Shown: positions 42,350 through 51,855 of the stretch, piece by piece
Position numbering within the stretch: position 1 is the stretch's first letter
How the letters are laid out: every line of letters starts with the position of its first letter
Source: Novosphingobium sp. PhB57
GTDB lineage: Bacteria > Pseudomonadota > Alphaproteobacteria > Sphingomonadales > Sphingomonadaceae
Direction of reading: 5' to 3'
DNA: 64,000 bases
Assembly (NCBI RefSeq): GCF_004342985.1
Contig: NZ_SMBO01000001.1
Span: forward strand, 1 to 64,000
Program-made: the position numbers and the translations under genes
The notes under the pieces: model-generated
The model's input: only the letters and a program-made list of their open reading frames with translations
Told to the model about the DNA's origin: nothing
The model's database searches: none

Positions 42350-43687
42350 ATGTCCTATGTTCGCACTCGCGGCATGAGCCTAGGCGCTCCACCCATGCGC
42401 CCACCCGAGTCCAGACCGAAGCCGCGGCAGCTGACCGCGCTCGCCAAAGTCCTTGCCGCCTTGTCCCTGACTGGCGCGCTTTCCGCTTGTAACACCGTCG
42501 TGCTGAACCCGGCCGGCGATGTCGCGCGTCAGCAGGGTGACCTCGTCGTCATCTCCACGCTGCTGATGCTGCTGATCATCGTCCCGGTCATGGCTGCGAC
42601 GGTCCTGTTCGCGTGGCGTTATCGCGCGTCGAACAAGGAGGCTGTCTATCAGCCGGACTGGGATCACTCGACCCAGCTCGAACTGCTGATCTGGACGGCC
42701 CCGCTGCTGATCATCATCTGCCTGGGTGCGCTGACCTGGGTGACCACCCACCTTCTCGATCCCTACCGCACCATCGGCCGCATCGACGCCACCACCCCGG
42801 TAGCCGCCAATGCCAAGCCGCTGGAAGTCGAAGTCGTCGCGCTCGACTGGAAGTGGCTGTTCATCTATCCCGAGCAGGGCGTGGCCACCGTCAACGAGCT
42901 GGTCGTGCCGACCGGCCGTCCGCTCCAGTTCAAGATCACCTCTTCGAGCGTGATGAACTCCTTCTACGTGCCCGCCATGGCCGGCCAGATCTACGCGATG
43001 CCGGGCATGGAAACGCGCCTGCACGCCGTGGTCAACAAGCCGATCGAAACCGTCGGCTTCTCGGCCAACTACTCTGGCGCCGGCTTCTCCAACATGCGCT
43101 TCGCCACGCATGCCGTCACCGAGGCGGACTTCGCCAAGTGGACGGCCGACGTGAAGGCCGGTACGCCTGCCACGAACGGCGAGACCGGCGGCAATCTTGA
43201 CCGCGCCGCCTATCTCGAGCTTGAAAAGCCGAGCGAGAAGGTCCCGGCCACGCGCTACGCCACCGTCGCGCCCAACCTCTACGACGCGATCGTCGACATG
43301 TGCGTCGAGCCCGGCAAGATGTGCATGAGCGAAATGATGGCGCTCGACGCGCGGGGCGGCCTCGGCAAGGCCGGCATCCGCAACGTCGAGATGCTCGCTT
43401 ACGACAAGCACGGCCGCGAAGCTGCAGCCACGGCCAATGCCAACCCGAACGCGGCCATCCAGCGCGAGCTGGCCTGGGTTCGCGCGCTCTGCCGCCAGAT
43501 GCCGGGCTCCGCGCCCGACAAGACGGTCAAGGCGCCCGCCAACCTGCGTTCGCTGACCGGTGCCGGCATGGCGGCCCCGCAGTCGCTGCCGCTCTTCGGC
43601 AAGGACGAGCAGGCGCTCTCCGCACCGAAGGGCGAGCCTGTGGCCGCCAACGAAGCCGCGCACTCCTCTCAGATTTCCCGGAACTGA
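42350..43687 (+). CDS. cyoA: Cytochrome bo3 ubiquinol oxidase subunit II
   Basis: This subunit II of about 445 aa belongs to the quinol-oxidizing heme-copper oxidase. A lipobox (ALSAC, Cys47 with this start) is followed by two membrane helices ([18 protein letters not shown] and [17 protein letters not shown]). A periplasmic cupredoxin domain includes [16 protein letters not shown] and [20 protein letters not shown]. The CuA ligands of cytochrome c oxidases are absent, as expected for a quinol oxidase. The C-terminal extension is longer than in E. coli CyoA (about 315 aa), with an insertion [15 protein letters not shown]. The start is uncertain among TTG 42341, ATG 42350 and ATG 42374. It begins the cyoABCD operon. 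Confidence 0.92.
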   Translation: MSYVRTRGMSLGAPPMRPPESRPKPRQLTALAKVLAALSLTGALSACNTVVLNPAGDVARQQGDLVVISTLLMLLIIVPVMAATVLFAWRYRASNKEAVYQPDWDHSTQLELLIWTAPLLIIICLGALTWVTTHLLDPYRTIGRIDATTPVAANAKPLEVEVVALDWKWLFIYPEQGVATVNELVVPTGRPLQFKITSSSVMNSFYVPAMAGQIYAMPGMETRLHAVVNKPIETVGFSANYSGAGFSNMRFATHAVTEADFAKWTADVKAGTPATNGETGGNLDRAAYLELEKPSEKVPATRYATVAPNLYDAIVDMCVEPGKMCMSEMMALDARGGLGKAGIRNVEMLAYDKHGREAAATANANPNAAIQRELAWVRALCRQMPGSAPDKTVKAPANLRSLTGAGMAAPQSLPLFGKDEQALSAPKGEPVAANEAAHSSQISRN

Positions 43688-43694
43688 TAGAACA

Positions 43695-45701
43695 ATGGAA
43701 GTTGTAGACCATTCGCACTGGAGCCCGCTATTGGGCCGCCTGTGGTGGGACGCCATGCCACAGGAACCGATCGTGCTCGCCACGTTCGTCGTCGTCGCCC
43801 TTGGCGGCGCGGCGCTGGTGGCGGCGCTGACCTACTTCAAGCTCTGGGGCTATCTCTGGAAGGAGTGGTTCACCAGCGTGGACCACAAGAAGATCGGCAT
43901 CATGTACATGATTCTGGGTCTCATCATGTTCCTGCGCGGCTTCGCCGACGCGGTCATGATGCGTATCCAGCAGTCGATCGCCTTCAACGGCAACGAGGGC
44001 TACCTCAACGCCCATCACTACGACCAGATCTTCACCGCCCACGGCGTGATCATGATCTTCTTCGTGGCGATGCCTTTCGTCACCGGCCTGATGAACTACA
44101 TCGTGCCGCTGCAGATCGGCGCGCGAGACGTCAGCTTCCCGTTCCTGAACAACTTCAGCTTCTGGATGACGACGGCAGGCGCCGTGCTGGTCATGGCCTC
44201 GCTGTTCATCGGTGAGTTCGCGCAGACCGGCTGGCTGGCCTATCCGCCGCTGTCCAACCTGGCCTACAGCCCGTGGGTCGGCGTAGACTACTATATATGG
44301 GCCTTGCAGATCGCCGGTGTCGGCACCTTGCTCTCGGGCGTCAACCTGATCGCCACCATCGTCAAGATGCGCGCGCCGGGCATGACTATGATGCGCATGC
44401 CGATCTTCACCTGGACCGCGCTCTGCACCAACATCCTGATCGTCGCCGCCTTCCCGGTGCTGACGGCCGTGATGACCATGCTCACCGTCGACCGCTACCT
44501 GGGCTTCAACTTCTTCACTAACGACTTCGGCGGCTCGCCGATGATGTACGTGAACCTGATCTGGATCTGGGGTCACCCGGAAGTCTACATCCTCATCCTG
44601 CCCCTGTTCGGCGTCTTCTCCGAAGTCACCGCCACCTTCAGCGGCAAGCGCCTGTTCGGCTACTCGTCGATGGTCTACGCGACGCTGGTCATCACTATCC
44701 TCTCGTACCTCGTCTGGCTGCACCACTTCTTCACGATGGGTTCGGGCGCGAGCGTCAACTCGTTCTTCGGCATCACCACGATGGTGATCTCGATCCCGAC
44801 CGGCGCGAAGCTCTTCAACTGGCTGTTCACGATGTACCGTGGCCGCATCCGGTTCGACCTGCCCATGATGTGGACGGTGGCCTTCATGCTCACCTTCACC
44901 ATCGGCGGCATGACCGGCGTGCTCCTCGCGGTGCCGCCTGCCGACTTCGTGCTCCACAACTCGCTGTTCCTGATCGCCCACTTCCACAACGTCATCATCG
45001 GCGGCGTGCTGTTCGGCATCTTCGCGGCGATCAACTTCTGGTGGCCCAAGGCCTTCGGTTTCCGCCTGAACGAATTCTGGGGCAAGGTCAGCTTCTGGCT
45101 CTGGGTCCCGGGCTTCTGGTTCGCCTTCATGCCGCTCTACATCCTCGGCCTGATGGGCGTGACCCGCCGCATGCGCGTGTTCGACGATCCGTCGATCCAG
45201 ATCTTCTTCATCATCGCCGCCTTCGGCGCCCTGATGATTGCAGGCGGCATCGGTGCCATGCTCGTCCAGTTCGCCGTGTCGATCTGGAAGCGTGAGGAAC
45301 TGAAGGACGAAACGGGCGATCCGTGGAACGGCCGTACCCTGGAATGGTCGACCTCGTCGCCGCCGCCGGAGTACAACTTCGCCTTCACGCCGATCGTCCA
45401 CGACATCGACGCCTGGGAAGACATGAAGCGCTGCGGCGTGGAGCGTCCGACCACCGGCTACCGTCCGATCCACATGCCCAAGGGCACCGGAACGGGCCTG
45501 ATCCTGGCCGGCCTGTCGACCGTCCTCGGCTTCGCGATGATCTGGTACATCTGGTGGCTCGCAGCCGTGTCGTTCCTCGGCGTGATCGGCTACGCGATCT
45601 TCCATACCTTCAACTACAAGCGCGATTACCACATCCCGGTCGAGACGGTCGAAGCGACCGAGGCCGCGCGTACGCGCCAGCTTGCAGCCGCAGGAGCCTG
45701 A
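43695..45701 (+). CDS. cyoB: Cytochrome bo3 ubiquinol oxidase subunit I
   Basis: This 668-aa catalytic subunit pumps protons while reducing O2 to water with electrons from ubiquinol. The heme/copper ligands are all visible: [10 protein letters not shown] (low-spin heme His), WGHPEVYIL (CuB His and the cross-linked Tyr), LHHFFTMG (two CuB His) and [10 protein letters not shown] (heme o and heme b His). The start at 43695 leaves 7 bp after cyoA and gives the usual length. Confidence 0.97.
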   Translation: MEVVDHSHWSPLLGRLWWDAMPQEPIVLATFVVVALGGAALVAALTYFKLWGYLWKEWFTSVDHKKIGIMYMILGLIMFLRGFADAVMMRIQQSIAFNGNEGYLNAHHYDQIFTAHGVIMIFFVAMPFVTGLMNYIVPLQIGARDVSFPFLNNFSFWMTTAGAVLVMASLFIGEFAQTGWLAYPPLSNLAYSPWVGVDYYIWALQIAGVGTLLSGVNLIATIVKMRAPGMTMMRMPIFTWTALCTNILIVAAFPVLTAVMTMLTVDRYLGFNFFTNDFGGSPMMYVNLIWIWGHPEVYILILPLFGVFSEVTATFSGKRLFGYSSMVYATLVITILSYLVWLHHFFTMGSGASVNSFFGITTMVISIPTGAKLFNWLFTMYRGRIRFDLPMMWTVAFMLTFTIGGMTGVLLAVPPADFVLHNSLFLIAHFHNVIIGGVLFGIFAAINFWWPKAFGFRLNEFWGKVSFWLWVPGFWFAFMPLYILGLMGVTRRMRVFDDPSIQIFFIIAAFGALMIAGGIGAMLVQFAVSIWKREELKDETGDPWNGRTLEWSTSSPPPEYNFAFTPIVHDIDAWEDMKRCGVERPTTGYRPIHMPKGTGTGLILAGLSTVLGFAMIWYIWWLAAVSFLGVIGYAIFHTFNYKRDYHIPVETVEATEAARTRQLAAAGA

Positions 45702-45704
45702 TCG

Positions 45705-46343
45705 ATGACTGCGACTGCAATCAAGACGGAACTGTCCCAGCCGCAACTTCAGGCCGCCTTCTACGACCTGAACGAGCACGACCATCCCGAAGGCGGCAGC
45801 ACCATGCTGGGCTTCTGGATGTACCTGATGAGCGACTGCCTCATCTTCGCGATGCTGTTCGCCGCTTACGGTGTGCTCGGCGGCAGCTTCGCGGCAGGGC
45901 CGGGACCGAAGGACCTGTTCGAACTGCCGCTGGTGGCGGTGAACACGGCGATGCTGCTGTTCTCCTCGATCACCTACGGCTTCGCCATGCTCGCCATGGA
46001 AAAGGACAAGAAGGGCGCGACGCAGCTCTGGCTGCTCGTGACCGCCGTGTTCGGCGCCTCGTTCCTCGCGATCGAACTCTACGAATTCGCCAACCTCATC
46101 CATGAGGGCGCGACGCCGATGCGCTCGGGCTTCCTCACCGCGTTCTTCTCGCTGGTGGGCACGCACGGCCTTCACGTCACGTTCGGCCTGGTCTGGCTGT
46201 TCACGCTGGTCGTCCAGATCGGCAAGAAGGGCCTGATCCCGGCCAACAAGCGCCGCCTGATGTGCCTTTCGCTGTTCTGGCACTTCCTCGACGTGATCTG
46301 GATCGGCGTCTTCACCTTTGTCTATCTCATGGGAATGCTGTGA
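45705..46343 (+). CDS. cyoC: Cytochrome bo3 ubiquinol oxidase subunit III
   Basis: This 212-aa membrane subunit has five spans, including [39 protein letters not shown] and [19 protein letters not shown], matching CyoC. It follows cyoB by three bases, and its TGA overlaps the cyoD ATG by one base. It stabilises subunit I and proton uptake. Confidence 0.96.
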   Translation: MTATAIKTELSQPQLQAAFYDLNEHDHPEGGSTMLGFWMYLMSDCLIFAMLFAAYGVLGGSFAAGPGPKDLFELPLVAVNTAMLLFSSITYGFAMLAMEKDKKGATQLWLLVTAVFGASFLAIELYEFANLIHEGATPMRSGFLTAFFSLVGTHGLHVTFGLVWLFTLVVQIGKKGLIPANKRRLMCLSLFWHFLDVIWIGVFTFVYLMGML

Positions 46344-46720
46344 TGAGCGACCACGTTCACCCCAACCACCATCTCGACGACGATCACGGCAGCCACGGTT
46401 CGCTCCGCGACTACGTGATCGGCTTCATCCTCTCGGTCATCCTCACCGCCATTCCGTTCTGGCTGGTGATGACCGGCGCGATCGCCGACAAGTCGACCAC
46501 GGCCCTGGTCGTCATGGCTTTCGCCGCGGTGCAGATCGTGGTCCACATGATCTACTTCCTGCACATGAACACGAAGGCCGAGAACGGCTGGACAGTCATG
46601 GCGCTGATCTTCACGATCGTCATTCTCGTGATCACGCTTTCCGGCTCGCTTTGGGTGATGTACCACCTGAACCACAACATGATGCCGATGACCGCCCACG
46701 ACATGGGCCAGTTGCCCTGA
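46343..46720 (+). CDS. cyoD: Cytochrome bo3 ubiquinol oxidase subunit IV
   Basis: This 125-aa protein has a His-rich soluble start (HVHPNHHLDDDHGSHG) followed by three membrane spans (DYVIGFILSVILTAIPFWLV, TTALVVMAFAAVQIVVHMIY, VMALIFTIVILVITLSGS), as in CyoD, an assembly/stability subunit. It is the last structural gene of the operon, 22 bp before the SURF1 gene. Confidence 0.95.
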   Translation: MSDHVHPNHHLDDDHGSHGSLRDYVIGFILSVILTAIPFWLVMTGAIADKSTTALVVMAFAAVQIVVHMIYFLHMNTKAENGWTVMALIFTIVILVITLSGSLWVMYHLNHNMMPMTAHDMGQLP

Positions 46721-46742
46721 CTCTCGTCGTGATCGAGGCGAA

Positions 46743-47525
46743 ATGAACGATACCAACCTGACCGAAGCAATGCGGACAGTAACGGATCAAGCGGAAGCGC
46801 GGCGGCCCTGGGGGCTCGCCGCGTTTCTGTTGCTGGCCTTCGCGATGTTCGCGGCGCTCGGCGTGTGGCAGGTGCAGCGCATGCACTGGAAACACGCGCT
46901 GATCGCCCGTGTCGAGGCCCGCATCCATGCGCCTCCGGTCGCAGTTCCTGACGATGCGCGCTTGAACGACGCCGGCGCGACCGGCGAGGGCAGACGCGAT
47001 CTCGATTACCTGCGGGTGAGGATTTCCGGCAGCTACGAGGCGGGGGCAACCTCGCTCGTGCGGGCGGCCACCGAACTCGGCACCGGCTACTGGACCATGA
47101 CGCCGATCAGGACCGCCGAGGGTCGGCAGGTCTGGATCAATCGCGGCTTCGTGCCCGCCGGTACCCGGCGGGAGGCCGCTGCGGCCACGACCCCGCCGGG
47201 CCCCGTCGAAGTAACCGGCCTGCTTCGCCCCACCGAGCCGGGCGGCAGCGTGCTCCAGTCCAACCAGCCCGCCGCCGACCGCTGGTATTCGCGCGATGTG
47301 AAGGCGCTGGCGCGGGTGCGCGGGATCGGCGCGGTCGCACCGGCCTTCATCGACGCGCAAGTCGAGCAGGCCGCCCCGGTGGAGGGCCTGCGCCCGGTAC
47401 CCGGTCTCACCCAGGTCCACTTCCCCGACAGCCACCTGAGCTATGCGCTGACGTGGTTCGCCATGGCGGCCATGTCGGTCATGGCGCTGATCTTCGTCTG
47501 GCGGCGCGGGCGATGGACCGCCTGA
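46743..47525 (+). CDS. SURF1 family oxidase assembly protein
   Basis: This 260-aa membrane protein has two terminal spans, a start span (AAFLLLAFAMFAALGVWQVQR) carrying the GxWQxxR motif and an end span preceded by SHLSYALTWFAMA (the HxxYAxxWF motif). A periplasmic domain between includes GYWTMTPIRTAEGRQVWINRGFVP. SURF1 proteins insert heme a/o into oxidase subunit I. Its place directly after cyoD suggests service to this bo3 oxidase. It overlaps the sensor kinase gene by 13 bases. Confidence 0.93.
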   Translation: MNDTNLTEAMRTVTDQAEARRPWGLAAFLLLAFAMFAALGVWQVQRMHWKHALIARVEARIHAPPVAVPDDARLNDAGATGEGRRDLDYLRVRISGSYEAGATSLVRAATELGTGYWTMTPIRTAEGRQVWINRGFVPAGTRREAAAATTPPGPVEVTGLLRPTEPGGSVLQSNQPAADRWYSRDVKALARVRGIGAVAPAFIDAQVEQAAPVEGLRPVPGLTQVHFPDSHLSYALTWFAMAAMSVMALIFVWRRGRWTA

Positions 47526-48838
47526 TAGAGCTGTTCGCCCCGCACGGACTGCCCGGAGGATCGGCCAGCCGCGCCAATGTCGTGCTGCTCACCCAGCTTC
47601 GCTGGACGGCGGTCTTCGGCCAGCTGGCGACGATCGTGATCGTGTCGCAAGGGCTGGGCGTCAAGCTGGAGCTGGCGCCGCTGCTGCTGGCGCCGCTGCT
47701 GCTGATCGTGGTCAACCTTGCCTCCGCCAGCGTGGTGCTGCGGCGGCGGGACTTCACGCAAGGCGAGCTGTTCTCCGCGCTGATGGTGGACGTGATCGCG
47801 CTCTGCTGGCAGCTTTACCACAGCGGCGGCGCGACCAATCCCTTCACTTTCCTGTTCCTGCTCCAGATCGTGATCGCCGCGGTGATCCTCGACTTGCGCT
47901 GGAGTTCGCTGGTCGCGATCAATGCCTGCCTCTGCATGCTGCTGCTGACCTATTTCTACGTGCCGCTGCAATTGCCCGAGCGCTACGCCCAGCATCCCTT
48001 CGAACTCTACATCTACGGCAGCCTGTTCTGCTTCGTGCTGGCGGCGGTGCTGCTGATCGTCTTCGTGGCGCGACTGGACTTCACACGGCGCGAGAGCGAC
48101 GCCAAGATCGCCGCGCTGCGCCAGCAGGCGGTGGAGGAAGACCATATTATCCGCATGGGCCTGCTCGCATCGGGCGCGGCGCATGAACTGGGCACGCCGC
48201 TGTCGTCGATCTCGGTGATCCTGGGCGACTGGGCGCGCCAGCCGGGCATTGCCGACGATCCCGACATGGCGGCCGACCTCGCCGACGTGCGCCGCGAATT
48301 GGCGCGCTGCAAGAACATCGTCAGCGGCATCCTGATGTCGGCCGGCGAGATCCGCGGCATCGACCCGGCCGTCACGACCCTGCGCGGCTTCCTGGGCGAG
48401 ATCGTGGAGGAATGGCGCGCCCGCATGCCCGGCGAACTGCGCTTCATCGACCGCATCGAGGAAGACCGCTCGATCGTGTCCGATCCCGGCCTGCGGCAGG
48501 TGATCGGCAACGTGATCGACAATGCCGTGGAAGTCTCGCCCGGCCTCGTCGTGATCGAGGCGCGGGTGGACCATGGCGGGCTGGTCCTGACCGTCAGCGA
48601 TCGTGGACCCGGCTTCGCGCCCGACATGCTGCCGCGGGTCGGCCAGCCTTATGCCTCGACCAAGGGGCGCGACGGCGGGGGGCTGGGGCTGTTCCTGGTC
48701 GTCAACGTGATCCGCAAGCTCGGCGGCAAGGTTGCGGTCGACAATCTCGCCGATGGCGGGGCAAGGGTGCAACTTGCGATTCCCCTTGCTACACTGGCCT
48801 ACGAGCCCAGGAAGGGCGAGGATACAGCCGGGGCATGA
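47513..48838 (+). CDS. regB: RegB/PrrB-like redox sensor histidine kinase
   Basis: This 441-aa membrane kinase senses the respiratory redox state. Six N-terminal spans contain the quinone-site motif GGATNPF at 105-111. The H-box LLASGAAHELGTPLSSISVI (His224) is the RegB-specific form, and Cys266 in ELARCKNIV corresponds in position to the redox-active Cys265 of Rhodobacter RegB. N and G boxes follow (VIGNVIDNAVEVSP, DRGPGFAPDML, GGGLGLFLVVN). The start at 47513 lies within the SURF1 end. It is translationally coupled to the regulator gene (ATGA overlap). Confidence 0.92.
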   Translation: MDRLIELFAPHGLPGGSASRANVVLLTQLRWTAVFGQLATIVIVSQGLGVKLELAPLLLAPLLLIVVNLASASVVLRRRDFTQGELFSALMVDVIALCWQLYHSGGATNPFTFLFLLQIVIAAVILDLRWSSLVAINACLCMLLLTYFYVPLQLPERYAQHPFELYIYGSLFCFVLAAVLLIVFVARLDFTRRESDAKIAALRQQAVEEDHIIRMGLLASGAAHELGTPLSSISVILGDWARQPGIADDPDMAADLADVRRELARCKNIVSGILMSAGEIRGIDPAVTTLRGFLGEIVEEWRARMPGELRFIDRIEEDRSIVSDPGLRQVIGNVIDNAVEVSPGLVVIEARVDHGGLVLTVSDRGPGFAPDMLPRVGQPYASTKGRDGGGLGLFLVVNVIRKLGGKVAVDNLADGGARVQLAIPLATLAYEPRKGEDTAGA

Positions 48839-49389
48839 TGACGGAAACAGTTGCGAACGAGCCCGGCGGTGCCAGCTTGCTGATCGTCGAGGACGATCCC
48901 ACTTTCGCGCGCACCTTGCGCCGGTCCTTCGAGCGGCGCGGCTACCGCGTCAGTTCGGCGGGCAGCCCGGACGAGGCCGAGACGCTGAGCGTGGACGAAG
49001 TCTTCGATTATGCCGTGGTCGATCTCAAGCTCGGGGCATCCTCGGGGCTGGCCGTGGTGCAGTCTCTCCACGCCCGCTCGCCGGGAACCCGCATCGTCGT
49101 GCTGACAGGCTATGCTTCGATCGCGACCGCGGTGGAGGCGATCAAGCTCGGCGCCTCGCACTATCTGGCCAAGCCTTCTAACACCGACGACATCGAGGCC
49201 GCCTTCACCAGCGGCGAGGGCGATGCGAGTGTGCCGGTCGACGGCCGGCGCAGTTCGATCAAGACGCTGGAGTGGGAATATATCCACCGCACCCTCGTCG
49301 AATGCGAATTCAACATCTCCGAGGCCGCCCGCCGCCTCGGCCTCCATCGCCGCACGCTCGCGCGCAAGCTGGAGAAGCGGCAGATCTAG
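48835..49389 (+). CDS. regA: RegA/PrrA-like response regulator
   Basis: This 184-aa protein has the same length as RegA. Its receiver domain has IVEDDPTF (Asp20/21), the phosphorylation site Asp63 in VVDLKLGASSGL, Thr91 and Lys113 (LAKPSNTDD). After a Pro linker comes a Fis-type HTH (EFNISEAARRLGLHRRTLAR). It is activated by RegB and typically controls terminal oxidases, carbon fixation and electron transport genes. The adjacent cyo operon is a plausible target. Confidence 0.94.
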   Translation: MMTETVANEPGGASLLIVEDDPTFARTLRRSFERRGYRVSSAGSPDEAETLSVDEVFDYAVVDLKLGASSGLAVVQSLHARSPGTRIVVLTGYASIATAVEAIKLGASHYLAKPSNTDDIEAAFTSGEGDASVPVDGRRSSIKTLEWEYIHRTLVECEFNISEAARRLGLHRRTLARKLEKRQI

Positions 49390-49548
49390 GGCGCGTTGAT
49401 CGCGTCGCGGAACCGGGCTCGCCGTCCCGGCCCTTTCAGGTTCCGTTTCTCGACAGCAGCAGCAATCCGTTCGGCGGGAGGGCGGCCAGGAGAGCGGCGA
49501 AGTCGAAGCCGCCGCAGGGTCCAGCAGGGCCGACGAGAGGAACACTGA

Positions 49549-50484
49549 ATGACGGACGAACCCGCTTCCTCCCTGCCGCTGGCGCGCATGCCGGCCATCG
49601 ATCCCCGCGCCCTGATGACCTTTCGCATCGTCTGCGAGACCGGCTCGATCAGTGCCGCCGCGCGGATGCTGAACCTTTCGCAGCCCTCCGTCTCCAACAC
49701 CATCGCCCTGCTGGAGCGGCGGCTCGGCGTCGTCCTGTTCGAGCGGCGGCGTGGCGGCATCGTGCTCACCCGGGAGGGGGAAGTGCTGCGCCGCCCGGCA
49801 GAGGCCATGGCGCGGCTGCTGTCCGACGCGGTGAGCGATGTCGAGCATGCGCGCCATCGCATAGCGGGGCCGCTGCGGATCGGCGGCACGCCCGGTGCAC
49901 TGCTCACGCTGCTGCCCGGCGCGATCTTGCGCGTCGAGCAGGCCGTGGGCGACTTTGCGCTGAGCGCGGTGGAGCGGCCCGACGAGCAATTGCTGGACAT
50001 GTTGCGCAAGGGTGAGATCGAACTGGCCTTCGTCACCACCCGCATCCAGAACGTGCCTTCCGATGTCGAGGAAGTGACCTCTGCCCGCGATCCCTTCGCG
50101 CTCATCGTCGGTCCGCGCCATGCGGACCTGGGCGACAGCGTGTCCCTGCGCGATGTCGAGCATTATCCCTGGGTCCTGCCCGAGGCGCGCGGCGCCTTTC
50201 GCCGGCAGGTCGACGCGCTGTTCATCGCCGCGGGCGTCTCGGTGCCGCGCACCACGATCCGCTGCGATTCGCTGCTCACCACCCGCGCCATCGTGCGCGA
50301 GACGGACCGCGTCACGGTGCTTCCGCGCACGGTGGCGCTCGACGGCGCATCCGACGGATCGATCCGGGCCATCGCCATCAAGGAAGCCGTGTTCGAACGC
50401 AGCGTCGGCGTGCTGCGCCTCGCTCGGCGGAGGCTCTCTTCTTTGGCGGAAGCCATGCTGGAGGCCTTGCCCGTCGTTCCATAG
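49549..50484 (+). CDS. LysR-type transcriptional regulator
   Basis: This 311-aa regulator has an N-terminal winged HTH (ALMTFRIVCETGSISAAARM, LNLSQPSVSNTIALLERRLG) and a periplasmic-binding-protein-like effector domain (GPLRIGGTPGALLTLLPGAI, ELAFVTTRIQ, DPFALIVGPRH). It is placed upstream of, and in line with, a catabolic gene cluster. A T-N11-A type dyad (TTTGC-N7-GCAAA) overlaps its stop region, ahead of the next gene. It likely activates that cluster on binding a pathway intermediate. Confidence 0.92.
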   Translation: MTDEPASSLPLARMPAIDPRALMTFRIVCETGSISAAARMLNLSQPSVSNTIALLERRLGVVLFERRRGGIVLTREGEVLRRPAEAMARLLSDAVSDVEHARHRIAGPLRIGGTPGALLTLLPGAILRVEQAVGDFALSAVERPDEQLLDMLRKGEIELAFVTTRIQNVPSDVEEVTSARDPFALIVGPRHADLGDSVSLRDVEHYPWVLPEARGAFRRQVDALFIAAGVSVPRTTIRCDSLLTTRAIVRETDRVTVLPRTVALDGASDGSIRAIAIKEAVFERSVGVLRLARRRLSSLAEAMLEALPVVP

Positions 50485-50501
50485 TTTGCGCCTATGGCAA
50501 A
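50485..50501. promoter_or_regulatory. LysR-type box upstream of the catabolic cluster
   Basis: TTTGC-GCCTATG-GCAAA is a perfect 5-bp dyad containing the T-N11-A pattern of LysR binding sites. It starts one base after the regulator stop and 95 bp before the amidohydrolase ATG. AT-rich sequence immediately downstream could hold the promoter. Confidence 0.6.
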
Positions 50502-50595
50502 TAGAAAACTCATTATTTTACTTGAGGGCCAATAGGGGGCAAAACCTCTCTCAAGCCGGCAACCGGCCGAACGACAAAGCGCGGGAGAGAGAGCG

Positions 50596-51828
50596 ATGCG
50601 GACCCTGATCCGCCAGGTTTCCATTTTCGACGGCACCGGCTCCGCGCCGCAGGCCGGTGCGGTGCTGATCGAGGGCGAGCGCATCCAGCGCGTGGCCCTT
50701 GGCGCAGACGCGCTGGCGGGGGAAGCGGCCGACACCGTGATCGATGGCCACGGCATGACGCTGATGCCCGGCCTGGTCGACTCCCACACGCACCTCACCT
50801 GGGGGTCGTCGGTCGAGAAGATCTATCACCAGTTCATCCTCCCGGCCGACGAGCTGAAAGTCGCTGCCTGGCGCAATGCGCGGGTGCTGCTGGACCACGG
50901 CTTCACCTCGATCTACTCGGCCGGCGCGCTGGGCGACATGATCGAACCGGAACTGGCGCAGGCCATTGCCGCCGGCGAGACGCCCGGGCCGCGCATGGTG
51001 CCCTCCACCCTCGAACGCAGCCCGGAAGGCGATGAAGGCATCGACACCGGCGACGTGTTCAACGGGCGCGGGCCCGAGGCGATGCGCAATTTCGTGGCCT
51101 ACTGCAAGGACGAGGGCGTCCAATCGATCAAGCTGGTGGTTTCCGGAGAGGACGCGCTCAAGCCGAACTCGGCGATGGACGTGCTCTACACCCGCGAGGA
51201 ACTGGAAGCCGCCGGAGAGGCCGCGCGCGATGCCGGCCTGTGGATCGCCGCGCATACTTATTCCCCCGAGGCCATCGGCCTCGCGCTCGATGCCGGCGCG
51301 CGCGTGCTCTACCACTGCTCCTTCGCGGATGACGCCACCGTCGATCGCATGGCGGCCGACAAGGACAAGTTCTTCTACGCACCCGGTCCCGGCGTCTCCA
51401 TCGCCGCGATCGAGGCCAATCCGCCGCCGCATGTCGACATGACGCACATGAAGGCCAGCGCCAACGTCCGCATGGGCCTGGAAGGCAAGCTGGTGCCCGA
51501 ACTCAAGGCACGCGGCGTGCGCATCCTGACCGGCGGCGACTATGGCTTCCCGTTCAATCCGCATGGCCGCAACGCCCGCGATCTGGAGCACTTCGTCCAG
51601 CATTACGGCTTCACGGCTGCCGAGGCGCTGCGCTCCGCCACCCAGTATGGCGGCGAGCTGATGGGGCTTGAGGTCGGGCTGGTGAAGGAAGGCTGGCTGG
51701 CCGACCTGCTGCTGGTCGACGGCGATCCCACGGCGGACGTCGCGATCCTGCAGGACAAGGACCGGCTGAAGATGATCATGAAGGGCGGCGTGCTCCATAA
51801 GGCGCCTGCCGAGATCGAACCGAGCTGA
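50596..51828 (+). CDS. Amidohydrolase family protein (imidazolonepropionase-like)
   Basis: This 410-aa metal-dependent hydrolase has the metal motif VDSHTHLTW (near residues 60-68), and later SIKLVVSGE (position of a bridging Lys in the family), AAHTYSPEA, LYHCSF and LTGGDYGFPF (the Asp of the active site). This set places it in the amidohydrolase superfamily, subgroup of imidazolonepropionase/prolidase-like enzymes. It lies first in the cluster after a purine-rich GGGAGAGAGAG ribosome site. It may hydrolyse an amide, lactone or cyclic imide on the pathway substrate. Confidence 0.85.
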   Translation: MRTLIRQVSIFDGTGSAPQAGAVLIEGERIQRVALGADALAGEAADTVIDGHGMTLMPGLVDSHTHLTWGSSVEKIYHQFILPADELKVAAWRNARVLLDHGFTSIYSAGALGDMIEPELAQAIAAGETPGPRMVPSTLERSPEGDEGIDTGDVFNGRGPEAMRNFVAYCKDEGVQSIKLVVSGEDALKPNSAMDVLYTREELEAAGEAARDAGLWIAAHTYSPEAIGLALDAGARVLYHCSFADDATVDRMAADKDKFFYAPGPGVSIAAIEANPPPHVDMTHMKASANVRMGLEGKLVPELKARGVRILTGGDYGFPFNPHGRNARDLEHFVQHYGFTAAEALRSATQYGGELMGLEVGLVKEGWLADLLLVDGDPTADVAILQDKDRLKMIMKGGVLHKAPAEIEPS

Positions 51829-51855
51829 AGACCAGGTTTATTAAGGGCTTACAAG

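Noticed and set aside
43728..46283. 851-aa open frame on the minus strand
   Set aside because: It is antisense to cyoB/cyoC, with Glu/His/Arg-rich composition and no recognisable motif.
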